The notes beneath the pieces are model-generated. The model was not told the DNA's origin. It searched no databases and saw only the letters and a list, made by a program, of their open reading frames with translations. The position numbers were made by a program, and so were the translations under genes. Source: a bacterium (lineage in GTDB: Bacteria; Cyanobacteriota; Sericytochromatia; S15B-MN24; VGJW01). Taken from it: a stretch of DNA of 59,719 nucleotides. Below, piece after piece: positions 52,062 to 59,719 of this stretch. The DNA lies in NCBI GenBank assembly GCA_021781555.1, contig JAJXWQ010000013.1, forward strand, positions 1 through 59,719, written 5' to 3'. Position 1 is the first letter of the stretch; each line of letters starts with the position of its first letter.

Positions 52062-52438
52062 CCCTTCCTCGCGAAGTCACCCGGCGCACGGAAAGTGCCG
52101 GCAACTCGGGCCGTCTTCGCGACCCTCGCCATGCGGACAAGGGGCACCGGATCGCTCGGGCCCGGTCCCTTCCAGGCAAAACCGCTCTGGCTGCCTGCCG
52201 AGCGGCAGCTGGCTTGCCTTTCTTGATCCAGGTTTATGTTCCGATGCGCAACGGCGAGCACATTCTGGAGCAAGACCGAAGCAATGCGTCATTTAAGGCC
52301 CAGTTCATCGCTACGCCTACAGCCTGGCAATGTATGGAGGCGACAATAGGCTCATCAGATCCACCTTGTCCGTGCCGGAGCGCACGACCACCGGCAAACG
52401 GTGAACGGATCGAGAGAAAGGAAAGAAGGAGCCTCACG
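52062..52438. other. Intergenic region upstream of the Tad operon
   Basis: No gene visible in 377 nt. A region near 52150-52185 (GGGCCCGGTCCCTTCCAGGC) weakly resembles the tail of the intergenic repeat, but the head is not found. The Flp pilin promoter must lie here; I see no convincing sigma70 hexamer pair and no sigma54 motif. GAAAGAAGGAG just before 52439 is the pilin ribosome site. Confidence 0.4.
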
Positions 52439-52636
52439 ATGATCGCCACCAGCCTCCGAAATCTGGCATCAGAAGAAGATGGACAGGCGCTGACCGAATA
52501 TGGCCTCATCTTGGGGCTAATTGCGGTGGTTTGCGTCGGTGCCTTGGCCCTGATGGGAACAAACGTCAACAACATGCTGAAGTCTATCGCAGCTACGCTC
52601 GGCAACACCGGCTCCGGCGGAAATGCCAGCCCTTAG
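52439..52636 (+). CDS. flp: Flp/Fap pilin of Tad pilus
   Basis: ATG 52439 follows GAAGGAG by 7 nt and encodes 65 residues. The Flp signature is clear: a short leader ending near EDG, then GQALTEYGLILGLIAVVCVG, in which a prepilin peptidase cleaves before the Glu/Tyr-containing mature helix. The rest is a short Asn/Thr/Gly-rich tail (NNMLKSI, GSGGNASP). Flp is the main subunit of the type IVc pilus, used in surface attachment and sometimes predation or biofilm. It is the first gene of the operon. Confidence 0.92.
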   Translation: MIATSLRNLASEEDGQALTEYGLILGLIAVVCVGALALMGTNVNNMLKSIAATLGNTGSGGNASP

Positions 52637-52685
52637 TGGCAAGTAACTGCCGTTCATCCGAGTAGACCGCCCGAGGGTGTCAACG

Positions 52686-53111
52686 ATGCGTACGAGTAAC
52701 CGATCATTTCCGGTATACGGTGTCGCCAAGGCGTCAAGACGGGCCAGGTCCGCCGGACAGGCACTGGTGGAGACCGCAGTAGCCCTTCCGCTCCTCTACG
52801 CCATGGTCTGGGCCGTGTTCGGCTTCGGTAGGCTCTACACGGCCCAGCTGGCGATCACCAACGCAACACGCGAGGGCGCCCGGATCGGCGCCCTCGGATC
52901 CAATCCCCCGGCGATCGCCCAGGCCGTCCGGAACTACCTGTCGGCAGCAGCCGTGCAGGGCAATCCGGCGGTCGACGTGACCGGAGCTGGAGGGCAATCC
53001 GGCTCTCCGGTGAAGGTCGCCGTCACGGTTCCGATCACCAATCCCCTCCCGATCCCGGGCCTCCCCGCCTCGGTGCCGCTCTCGGCCACGGCGGTGATGC
53101 GGATCGAGTGA
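52686..53111 (+). CDS. tadE: TadE-like pseudopilin
   Basis: ATG 52686 has GAGGG 8 nt upstream; a GTG at 52677 is less likely. The 141-residue protein has a basic start (RRARSAG) and then the TadE helix: GQALVETAVALPLLYAMVWAVFGFGRLY, with a TadE-like N-terminal cleavage region. After this a soluble part (TREGARIGALGS, PVDVTGAGG) of about 90 residues is exposed. TadE and TadF are minor pseudopilins needed for pilus initiation. It lies between flp and cpaB with short gaps. Confidence 0.78.
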   Translation: MRTSNRSFPVYGVAKASRRARSAGQALVETAVALPLLYAMVWAVFGFGRLYTAQLAITNATREGARIGALGSNPPAIAQAVRNYLSAAAVQGNPAVDVTGAGGQSGSPVKVAVTVPITNPLPIPGLPASVPLSATAVMRIE

Positions 53112-53139
53112 CGCCAGCCAAAGACGGGAGTCTTTTTTC

Positions 53140-53982
53140 ATGGCCCTATCCCTGCGGCGGCTCGCCATCGCGACCGCCATCGGCCTCGGCACGTCGGCGG
53201 CCCTCTTCTTCCTGATAGGACGGCCGCAGCAAGCCGCTCATGCCGCGGCTCCTCCCCAGGAACCGGTCGTGCTCGTCAAGCAGAGCGTGCCGGCCGGATC
53301 GCGGGTGAGCGCAGACGCCATCTCGCCCGAGCTTCGCCCGGCCGCCTACGTTCCAGCGGGTGCACTGGCAGAGCCAGGCCAGGCCATCGGGCGCATCGCC
53401 CGCGAGGATCTGGTTGCAGGCGAGGTGGTCCTGGACGGGATGCTCTACCCCCCCGGGCAGGACGCCGCATCCACCGTCCTGCCGGTTCCCGACGGCATGC
53501 GAGCGGTGACCGTTGCCGTGGACGAGGTCGTGGGGGTCGCCGGGTTCGTCATGCCGGGCTCTCGCGTGGACGTCATCGGAACGATGGACCTCGGACAGAA
53601 CACCGAGACGCGAGTTCTCTTGCAGGACATCCAGGTCCTGGCCATAGCCCAGGATGCACATCGCAAGGCAGATCCCAAGGCCAAGGTGGTGTCGAGCGCG
53701 ACCCTCGCCGTCACTCCCAAGGAGGCAGAGATCCTCATCCTGGCGGCCGACCGCGGCAAGATCCGACTCGCGATGCGGGGCGCCCACGAGACGCGGGACG
53801 TGAACATCAACGGGGTCACGCCGGCCATGCTGTTCGGCGCCGCAGATGGCACTTCCGCTTCGCATCGGCGGGTCCGGACGATCACGCGCACCGTCGTGAT
53901 CCGCGAACGGTCCCACCGCCCGCCCACCGCGCCCAAGATCTTGGTCATTCGCGGAACGACGGCCGAGCTCGTCAGTCGATAA
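53140..53982 (+). CDS. cpaB: Tad pilus protein CpaB/RcpC
   Basis: A 280-residue protein with an N-terminal hydrophobic segment (about 7-27, AIGLGTSAALFFLIGR) and two SAF/beta-clip-like domains of the Flp pilus assembly protein CpaB family: VVLVKQSVPAGSRV, GQAIGRIAREDLVAGEV and later VTVAVDEVVGVAGFVMPGSR, VDVIGT. These are the usual CpaB motifs. CpaB is envelope-associated and stabilises the secretin. It follows tadE and precedes the secretin gene with AAGGAG between them. Confidence 0.88.
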   Translation: MALSLRRLAIATAIGLGTSAALFFLIGRPQQAAHAAAPPQEPVVLVKQSVPAGSRVSADAISPELRPAAYVPAGALAEPGQAIGRIAREDLVAGEVVLDGMLYPPGQDAASTVLPVPDGMRAVTVAVDEVVGVAGFVMPGSRVDVIGTMDLGQNTETRVLLQDIQVLAIAQDAHRKADPKAKVVSSATLAVTPKEAEILILAADRGKIRLAMRGAHETRDVNINGVTPAMLFGAADGTSASHRRVRTITRTVVIRERSHRPPTAPKILVIRGTTAELVSR

Positions 53983-53994
53983 GGAGCCCCTCTG

Positions 53995-55275
53995 GTGATC
54001 TCCCTGCTCGTAGCCGCGCCCCTTTCCGCGGCCCTCTCGCACGGCGCTTTACATCCTCGAACGAAGGCGCGTGATGCCGTGACTTCGCACCCGGCACCCC
54101 CTGCCGCCGCGAGCCGGCCCGCGCCCGCGGACAGGCCGCTGCCTTCACCCTTTGCCGACACCGCGCCGACCGACGGCTCGTCTGGACAGCTGGCGGTGGA
54201 TGTCGGCCGATCGCACGTGATCAAGGTGTCCGACGAGATCACGAAGGTCTCGATCACCGACCCCAAGACGGCCGACGTGGCCGTGCTCTCCGGGCACGAG
54301 GTCCTGGTCAACGGCAAGCGCCCCGGCATCACGTCCCTCATCATCTGGACCCGCAAGGGCCATCAGGATTACGACGTCATGGTGAACGTCGACACGGGGC
54401 TGCTGCAGCGGACGATCGCCTTCGTGACCGGAGCCCACGACATCGTGGTCGAACGGGTCGGAGACTCGATCATCCTGGCCGGCAAGGTCGCCAACACCAG
54501 CGAGATCGCCCGCGCCCAGAAGGTCGCCGAGGGGTTCGCCCCCAAGGTCATCAATCTCCTGCAGGCCGCGGCGGTCCAGCAGGTCGAGGTCGATGTCGAT
54601 GTCATCGAGACCGAGAAGACCGGCGGCCTGAACGCCGGGGTGCACTGGGGCAGCGCGCACACCACTCCGAACGGCGACACGACCTTCAACCCGGACTACC
54701 TGACCTTCGGAGAGACGGGTGGACCGCCGTTCGGTGGAAAGAACCTCCTCTCCTTCGGCCAGCTCGACCGCGTGGCAGCTCAGCTCAACTTCCTGGTCTC
54801 GACCGGCCGGGCCAAGCTGCTGGCCGATCCCAAGCTGGTAGCGATCTCGGGTGGCAAGGCCAACTTCCTGGTCGGCGGGGAGGTCCCCGTGCCCGAGGCC
54901 CAGCAGTTCGGTAACGTCACCGTCACCTGGCGGGAGTACGGGGTGAAGCTGAGCATCGAACCGACCGTGCTTCCGGACGGTCGCGTCGATCTCAAGGTCA
55001 ATCCCGAGGTTTCGACGCTGGATTTTGCCGACGGCGTGCGGGTCGGGCAGTTCTTGATCCCGGCGCTGTCCAGCCGCAAGGCCGGCACCGAGGTCATTCT
55101 CAAGCCGGGCCAGGGACTCATCATCGGCGGTTTGCTCCAGCACAACACGACCGAGAACACCCAGAAATTCCCCTTCCTCGGCGACATCCCGATCCTCGGC
55201 GAGCTCTTCAAGAGCCGCCAGTACCAGAAGAACGAGACCGAGCTCCAGATCCTGGTGACTCCCAAGCTGGTTTGA
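53995..55275 (+). CDS. cpaC: Tad pilus secretin CpaC/RcpA
   Basis: GTG 53995 has AAGGAG 9 nt upstream. The 426-residue protein has an N-terminal export-like region and Pro/Ala-rich linker (residues 1-60), then a BON/N-domain pattern (SSGQLAVDVGRSHVIKV and a VLVNGKRPGITSLIIW block). The C-terminal half is the secretin domain: VEVDVDVIETEKTGG, VGGEVPVPEAQ (the VPVPE-like motif), LSIEPTVLPDGRVDL and the ending ETELQILVTPKLV. It forms the outer-membrane channel for the pilus, implying a diderm cell. The signal peptide is unusual in length and sequence. Confidence 0.9.
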   Translation: MISLLVAAPLSAALSHGALHPRTKARDAVTSHPAPPAAASRPAPADRPLPSPFADTAPTDGSSGQLAVDVGRSHVIKVSDEITKVSITDPKTADVAVLSGHEVLVNGKRPGITSLIIWTRKGHQDYDVMVNVDTGLLQRTIAFVTGAHDIVVERVGDSIILAGKVANTSEIARAQKVAEGFAPKVINLLQAAAVQQVEVDVDVIETEKTGGLNAGVHWGSAHTTPNGDTTFNPDYLTFGETGGPPFGGKNLLSFGQLDRVAAQLNFLVSTGRAKLLADPKLVAISGGKANFLVGGEVPVPEAQQFGNVTVTWREYGVKLSIEPTVLPDGRVDLKVNPEVSTLDFADGVRVGQFLIPALSSRKAGTEVILKPGQGLIIGGLLQHNTTENTQKFPFLGDIPILGELFKSRQYQKNETELQILVTPKLV

Positions 55276-55323
55276 GGCCCGTGCGCTTTGAAAATCCCGC
55301 GCTCGAGCATCCGGAGGCGTGCG

Positions 55324-56259
55324 ATGACCGTGCCTAGACCCGAAAGCGCGCTGCGTCGCGGCTTCCGCGTCACGGGCGCTCGCCCGCAGCGCGGGACGAT
55401 CCTCGTCATCGTGGCCCTTTTGATGTTCGGCCTGGTCGTGGCGACCGGCATGGCCGCCGACGCGGGGGCGATGTACTACCAGCAGACCCGGATGCAGGTT
55501 GCCGCCGATGCGGCGGCCCTGGCGGGGGCGCGCGGCCTGGCGCACGACCACTCGCGTGCGATCGGCCTGGCCGAGCAATACGCCTCGGACAACGGCTACC
55601 AGCTTTCGGCCAGCGACGTCACCTTCCCGGCCAGTGCGACCATCCACGTCACCGTCCGCGGGCCTTCCCCGCTCTGGCTCGGCAAGCTCCTCGGCATCGC
55701 CACGCCGGACATCGCGGCCTCGGCCAACGGCGAGCTTCAGATCGTCTCGAAGTCCGGCGGAATCCGGCCCTTGGGGGTGCCCGACCAGACCTTCGAGCAG
55801 GGCCGCGAGTACCTGCTGAAGCTCCCGGCGCAAGGCGAGGTCAGCGGCAACTTTCAAGCCCTGGCCGTGGACGGCCCTGGAGCGGCAGTCTACCGGCAGG
55901 ACATTCTCTACGGGTCGAGCCGAGCCGTGACGACCGGCCAGGATCTGCCCACGCAGCCTGGCGATATCGTCGGCCCGACCGACGATGCGCTCAACCAGCT
56001 CGTAGGCGGCGACCAGACCCCGTTTGCCCAGGCCGTCGCCGACCCCACGTCGACGCCCCGCGTCATCACGGTGGCGCTGCTGAATCCGCAGCAGTGGCAA
56101 AACGTCCACGGCCGCTCGGATATCGAGGTGACGGGGTTTGCGAGGTTCTACGTGATCGACGCCGAGAACGGAGCCGTCGACGCCAGGTTCGTCGATCGCG
56201 TGGCGGCATCGACCGTGGCTGGAACCACCGCGCAATACGCAGCGCGCCTGGTGCAGTGA
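55324..56259 (+). CDS. TadG-like pilus/envelope protein
   Basis: GGAGG lies 6 nt before ATG 55324, so the start is here rather than at the upstream TTG 55288. The 311-residue protein begins with an Arg-rich segment and a membrane helix (ILVIVALLMFGLVVATGMA), then MYYQQTRMQVAADAAALAGA, the TadG/Flp-assembly pattern of an exported N-anchored protein. The remainder is a beta-rich extracytoplasmic domain with no von Willebrand MIDAS motif, so it is a short TadG-like member. It sits between the secretin and CpaE genes. TadG helps anchor the pilus. Confidence 0.72.
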   Translation: MTVPRPESALRRGFRVTGARPQRGTILVIVALLMFGLVVATGMAADAGAMYYQQTRMQVAADAAALAGARGLAHDHSRAIGLAEQYASDNGYQLSASDVTFPASATIHVTVRGPSPLWLGKLLGIATPDIAASANGELQIVSKSGGIRPLGVPDQTFEQGREYLLKLPAQGEVSGNFQALAVDGPGAAVYRQDILYGSSRAVTTGQDLPTQPGDIVGPTDDALNQLVGGDQTPFAQAVADPTSTPRVITVALLNPQQWQNVHGRSDIEVTGFARFYVIDAENGAVDARFVDRVAASTVAGTTAQYAARLVQ

Positions 56260-56282
56260 TCGAGGATCGAGGAGAGCCCGAG

Positions 56283-57266
56283 ATGCGAGTGGTAGGACGG
56301 ATCGACAGTGCCGCGTTGAAGCGCGCGGGTGGGAAGCGGCGGGCGACCCGGCCAGCCGGCACGGACGGGCGCATCGTCGTGGTCCACGGCGCCAAGGGAG
56401 GCTCCGGGACCAGCATCCTGGCCGCGAACCTGGCCGCGGCTCTGGCCCGGCACGCCGGACCCGTCGCCCTGGTCGATCTGGCACTGACGTCGGCAGACCA
56501 GGATCTCCTCTGGAACCTGGAGTGTCCCTTGAGGGTCGACGACGTGCTGGGAACGGAGGGCCACGAGCTGGCCGACGCCCTGGTCGGCCACGCGCCTGGC
56601 GTGCGGCTGCTGGCCGGTCCACTCGGGCCAGCCGAGGCCGAAAGCATCTCCGGCGCAGCCATCGGGCCCTTGCTTGGCGAGCTGGCCGAGCGCCACCCTT
56701 ACGTGGTCGTGGACACGTCGTCCGAGCTATCCGAGGTCACCGTCTGCGCCCTCGAGGCCGCGACTCGCATTATCGTTCCGCTCATCCCGGAGCTGCCCGC
56801 GCTGCGTGCGACCCAGCGACTCCTGTCGATGCTCGAGCGTCTTGGCCTCGATCTGGCGGTCGTGCAGACCTGCTTGTGGGTACGCCCGGGAGAGATCGAT
56901 GCGGCGGCGGTGGCCAAGGTTCTGGGGCGAGCCGTCGACTGGCAGGTGCCGTGGGCTCCCCGGGTCGCCCAGGAAGCGGTCAACTCCGGCCAGCCGGTTG
57001 CGATCTCCCAGCCGCACCATCCGCTGGCAACCGGGATCGGCCAGATCGCCGCGCAGCTGGCAGGATCCCCGCCAGCTATGGTCGCTTCGGGCTTCCTCGG
57101 ACGCGTGCGGGAACAGCTCGCCAGGTGGCAATCGCCAAGGCAGCCAGTCCGGGCCGTGGCACCGCTCCCGGACCCGAACTTCGACGCTCCCGCACCCCGT
57201 GCATCCGTGCGCTCCGTGGGCCTGATCGGCGTCGCCCCGGCCAGCCCCCGCAGCACCGACAGGTAG
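56283..57266 (+). CDS. cpaE: Tad pilus localisation ATPase CpaE/TadZ
   Basis: ATG 56283 follows GGAG; the ORF's upstream extension is a shadow of the previous gene. The 327-residue protein has a deviant Walker A, GAKGGSGTS (36-44), placing it in the MinD/ParA superfamily as CpaE/TadZ. A DTSS motif (in YVVVDTSSELSE) is the likely Walker B. The usual N-terminal receiver-like domain of CpaE is missing or very short, so this is a compact form. It probably places the pilus machine at a cell site. It is directly followed by cpaF. Confidence 0.85.
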   Translation: MRVVGRIDSAALKRAGGKRRATRPAGTDGRIVVVHGAKGGSGTSILAANLAAALARHAGPVALVDLALTSADQDLLWNLECPLRVDDVLGTEGHELADALVGHAPGVRLLAGPLGPAEAESISGAAIGPLLGELAERHPYVVVDTSSELSEVTVCALEAATRIIVPLIPELPALRATQRLLSMLERLGLDLAVVQTCLWVRPGEIDAAAVAKVLGRAVDWQVPWAPRVAQEAVNSGQPVAISQPHHPLATGIGQIAAQLAGSPPAMVASGFLGRVREQLARWQSPRQPVRAVAPLPDPNFDAPAPRASVRSVGLIGVAPASPRSTDR

Positions 57267-57272
57267 GCCGCC

Positions 57273-58709
57273 ATGTTCCTACGTAACCGCCTGGCCACCA
57301 AGACCAGCGCCCTCGAGCCGGCCACGGGCCGATCCAGTCCGCCGCCGCGGCCGCCTCTCGGCACGTCGAGCCAGGCCCCCTCCGGACGCCTCCCGCTGGC
57401 AAGCTCGTCGCTCCCGGCAGCGACGCCGGGCCATCGCCCCCCCGACGGACGCATGCAGCTCAAGGCCGAGGTGCACCGCCGCCTCGTCGAGGACCTGCGC
57501 CGGCGCGGGCTGGACGAGACCGCCACCGAGGCGGAGCTCCGGCAGGCGATCGGCGAGGTCATGGATCAAACGGCCGCCTCGGGCCGCCCGCTGGGACGGA
57601 CCGAGCGCGATCGCCTGGTCGAGGAGGTTTACAACGACGTGCTCGGGCTGGGGCCCCTGGAGCCGCTGCTCGCCGACGACGACATTTCCGAGGTGATGGT
57701 GAACGGCCCTTTCGATGTGTTCGTCGAGCGATCGGGGAGAATCGAACGGGCCGTGGTCCGCTTCGCCGACGAGGCGCACCTGCGGCGCATCATCGATCGG
57801 ATCGTGTCGCGCGTCGGCCGGCGCATCGATGACGCCAGCCCCATGTGCGACGCTCGCCTGGTCGACGGCTCCCGCGTCAACGCCATCATTCCGCCGCTGG
57901 CGATCGATGGCAGCGTCTTGACGATCCGGAAGTTCCGCAAGGATCCGCTCAAGATCACGGACCTCCTGGAGCTCGGATCGCTGTCGGGGGCCATGGGAGA
58001 GTTTCTGGAGGCCGCCGTCGCGGCCAAGCTCAACGTTCTCATCAGCGGCGGCACGGGCACGGGCAAGACCACGCTGCTGAACGTCCTGTCGGCCTTCATC
58101 CCCGGTGGAGAGCGCCTCATCACGATCGAGGACGCCGCCGAGCTCCAGCTCCAGCAAGAGCACGTGATCCGGCTCGAGACCCGCCCCGGGAATGTCGAGG
58201 GCTCGGGCCGCGTCGATCAGGCCGAGCTGCTCCGCAACAGCCTGCGCATGCGTCCCGATCGCATCATCCTCGGCGAGGTCCGAGGTCCCGAGGCCCTGAC
58301 GATGCTCCAGGCGATGAACACCGGCCACGAGGGTTCCCTCGCGACGGTCCACGCCAACACCACCCGCGATGCCCTGGCCCGGCTCGAGACGATGGTCCTG
58401 ATGGCCGGGATGGAACTGCCGCTGCGCGCCATTCGCGAGCAGGTAGCCAGCGCGCTGGACGTCATCGTCCAGATCGAACGCGGCCAGGACGGTCGTCGCC
58501 GGGTCGTCGGCATCACCGAGGTCGTTGGCATGGAAGGGGAGACGATCATGCTCCAGGAGATCTACGGGTTCCGGAAGGAAGGCGTCCGCGAGGACGGCAG
58601 CGTCCGCGGGAGCTTCCGGGCCGCCGGGATCCGGCCCAAATGCGCCGATCGGCTCGAACGCGCGGGGCTTGGCCTGGCTTCCGACCACTGGCTGGCGGCG
58701 AACCAGTGA
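57273..58709 (+). CDS. cpaF: Tad pilus ATPase CpaF/TadA
   Basis: The 478-residue protein has a Pro/Ser-rich N-terminus of 55 residues, then the secretion ATPase: DVLGLGPLEPLLAD, MVNGPFDVFVER, Walker A GGTGTGKTT (259-267), the RMRPDRIILGEVRGPEAL block and Walker B, and the His-box GHEGSLATVHANT. It powers pilus polymerisation. It starts 6 nt after cpaE and its TGA overlaps the tadB ATG by 1 nt. Function in the family is well established. Confidence 0.93.
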   Translation: MFLRNRLATKTSALEPATGRSSPPPRPPLGTSSQAPSGRLPLASSSLPAATPGHRPPDGRMQLKAEVHRRLVEDLRRRGLDETATEAELRQAIGEVMDQTAASGRPLGRTERDRLVEEVYNDVLGLGPLEPLLADDDISEVMVNGPFDVFVERSGRIERAVVRFADEAHLRRIIDRIVSRVGRRIDDASPMCDARLVDGSRVNAIIPPLAIDGSVLTIRKFRKDPLKITDLLELGSLSGAMGEFLEAAVAAKLNVLISGGTGTGKTTLLNVLSAFIPGGERLITIEDAAELQLQQEHVIRLETRPGNVEGSGRVDQAELLRNSLRMRPDRIILGEVRGPEALTMLQAMNTGHEGSLATVHANTTRDALARLETMVLMAGMELPLRAIREQVASALDVIVQIERGQDGRRRVVGITEVVGMEGETIMLQEIYGFRKEGVREDGSVRGSFRAAGIRPKCADRLERAGLGLASDHWLAANQ

Positions 58710-59680
58710 TGCCGCTCGACCCTGCCAGACTCCTCGAGGTCCTCCTGGCTGGAACCGGAGCCGCGGCCTTCCTCGCATACCTGTTGCCGGCATCCAAAGG
58801 GGCGGTCGAATCACGGGTCGAACGCCTGGCCTCGGGGAATGCGGTAATGCCAGGAGGCCAGACCGATGGCCGGACGGCGGTCGATCGGAGCTGGCTGCGA
58901 AGCCTGGCGCGCCATGCCGATCCGCTGGTGCATGCACTCGATCCCGGGAGATCCCTCGATCGCACCCTGTGGCAGGCCCAGATCGCCTGGACCCCGGCGG
59001 AGTTCGTCCTGGTGGGCCTGGGGATGGCCCTTGCCTGCGGAGCCTTCGGGTGGCTGCTCTTGCCCCGACCCTTCGGTCTGCTGGCAGTCCTGGCCGGCGT
59101 TTTACCGTGGTGGCAGTTACGGCGAAAGGCCGCGGCCAACCGGAAGGCGTTTACCGGGCAGCTCCCCGATGCCCTGCTGCTGATCGTCAACGCGATCCGG
59201 GCGGGCCATGGCATGCTCCAGGCCATCCGCATCGTGTCGAGCCAGGTGATCGCGCCTGCGGGCACCGAGTTTGGCGTCGTCCTCTCCGAGATCAACCTCG
59301 GCCTGTCTGTGGATCAGGCCTTCTTGAACCTGGCCGGCCGCGCCGACATGGTGGACGTGGACCTGGCCGTCGGCGCCATCCTGGTGCAGCGCGAGACGGG
59401 CGGCAACCTGGCCGAGATCCTCACGCACATCCAGGACACCTTGCGGGACCGCGCCAGGATCGCCGGGGAGGTCCACGCGTTGACCGCCCAGGGCAGGTTG
59501 TCTGGCTGGGTGCTGGCGCTGCTCCCGGTCGGCGTCGGGGCCCTCTTCTCGCTGATCGATCCCGCCTACCTGCAGCCCTTCCTCCTGGATCCGAGGGGCC
59601 GGGCCATGCTGATCGCGGCGGCGACGCTGCAGCTGGTGGGGATCCTCGCCATCCGCAAGATCGTGGACGTCAAGTACTAG
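58709..59680 (+). CDS. tadB: Tad pilus inner-membrane protein TadB
   Basis: The 323-residue protein overlaps cpaF as TGATG. It has an N-terminal membrane helix (about 12-28), two more near 90-135 (FVLVGLGMALACGAFGWLLL and LAVLAGVLPWW), a type II secretion F domain at about 150-265 (DALLLIVNAIRAGHGMLQA and LVQRETGGNLAEIL) and further membrane helices at 275-290 and 305-320. TadB and its partner TadC form the inner-membrane platform. The tadC gene is expected after the window edge. Copy C of the intergenic repeat begins one base after its stop. Confidence 0.9.
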   Translation: MPLDPARLLEVLLAGTGAAAFLAYLLPASKGAVESRVERLASGNAVMPGGQTDGRTAVDRSWLRSLARHADPLVHALDPGRSLDRTLWQAQIAWTPAEFVLVGLGMALACGAFGWLLLPRPFGLLAVLAGVLPWWQLRRKAAANRKAFTGQLPDALLLIVNAIRAGHGMLQAIRIVSSQVIAPAGTEFGVVLSEINLGLSVDQAFLNLAGRADMVDVDLAVGAILVQRETGGNLAEILTHIQDTLRDRARIAGEVHALTAQGRLSGWVLALLPVGVGALFSLIDPAYLQPFLLDPRGRAMLIAAATLQLVGILAIRKIVDVKY

Positions 59681-59719
59681 ACCTTTTGCAGTTTGAACGG
59701 GGCCCTCTGCGAGGTACCT
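59681..59719 (+). repeat. Intergenic repeat, copy C (cut by edge)
   Basis: Begins ACCTTTTGCAGTTTGAACGG and shares its first 22 nt with copies A and B at nearly every position; it is cut by the window edge after 39 nt. It follows the tadB stop codon directly. Confidence 0.5.

Noticed and set aside
52062-52438. c-di-GMP riboswitch upstream of flp
   Set aside because: A GGCAAAACC-like stretch is present but the conserved GEMM core and pairing could not be made.
54145-56622. 825-residue minus-strand ORF
   Set aside because: Antisense shadow of cpaC, tadG-like and cpaE with Arg/Gly/Asp-biased composition and no ribosome site.
57279-58937. 552-residue minus-strand ORF
   Set aside because: Antisense shadow of cpaF and tadB.

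Overview
The window is high-GC bacterial DNA with almost every base coding, strong Shine-Dalgarno sites and many overlapping start/stop codons. The only taxonomic hint I can read is the octamer GCGATCGC, which I found about 20 times by eye where base composition would predict about two. This resembles the HIP1 palindrome of Cyanobacteria. Together with a tRNA gene lacking an encoded CCA, it tentatively suggests a high-GC, Cyanobacteriota-affiliated genome. No ribosomal or photosynthesis gene is present to test this.

Layout. (1) 1-10.2 kb, plus strand: the end of a prophage or tailocin late operon, with virion and tail proteins (FN3 protein, DUF2612-like baseplate-type protein, tail fibres), small coiled-coil and holin-like proteins, a chitosanase/lysozyme-like endolysin and a membrane-anchored partner. 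It is followed by a decayed duplicate of the endolysin/anchor junction. (2) 10.2-12 kb: a control region with a divergent XRE repressor/ImmA peptidase pair. A near-consensus sigma70 promoter here overlaps a perfect palindrome. (3) 12-46.5 kb: a dense defence and DNA-processing island. It contains a complete BREX type 2 (Pgl) operon (brxHI, brxD, pglZ, pglY, pglX, pglW) headed by an EVE-domain gene and a small membrane/Cys-rich gene. Next come a PD-(D/E)XK nuclease gene, a WYL regulator-AddB-like-AddA-like operon, a small lipoprotein, a DEDDh exonuclease, and a two-gene Hachiman system (HamA/HamB), followed by small zinc-ribbon and ribbon-helix-helix proteins. (4) 47.5-48.2 kb: a putative plus-strand terminator or small-RNA region, then a minus-strand tRNA-Lys(CUU) with promoter and terminator. 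(5) 48.4-52.1 kb: unrecognised exported or hypothetical proteins, a 31-residue lipoprotein and a JAMM-like metalloprotease candidate, with a dispersed intergenic repeat. (6) 52.4-59.7 kb: a Tad/Flp pilus operon (flp, tadE, cpaB, cpaC, tadG-like, cpaE, cpaF, tadB) cut by the window edge.

How the genes work together. BREX type 2 is expected to discriminate modified host DNA from incoming phage DNA. Hachiman is expected to sense damaged or phage DNA and degrade nucleic acid. The AddAB-like complex would process DNA ends under possible WYL control. The prophage immunity pair would be derepressed by ImmA cleavage. The Tad genes build and power a type IVc pilus. The most interesting unexplained points are the EVE/membrane genes at the head of the BREX operon, the WYL-AddBA cassette, the duplicated lysis fragment, and the three-copy intergenic repeat at 49-60 kb.
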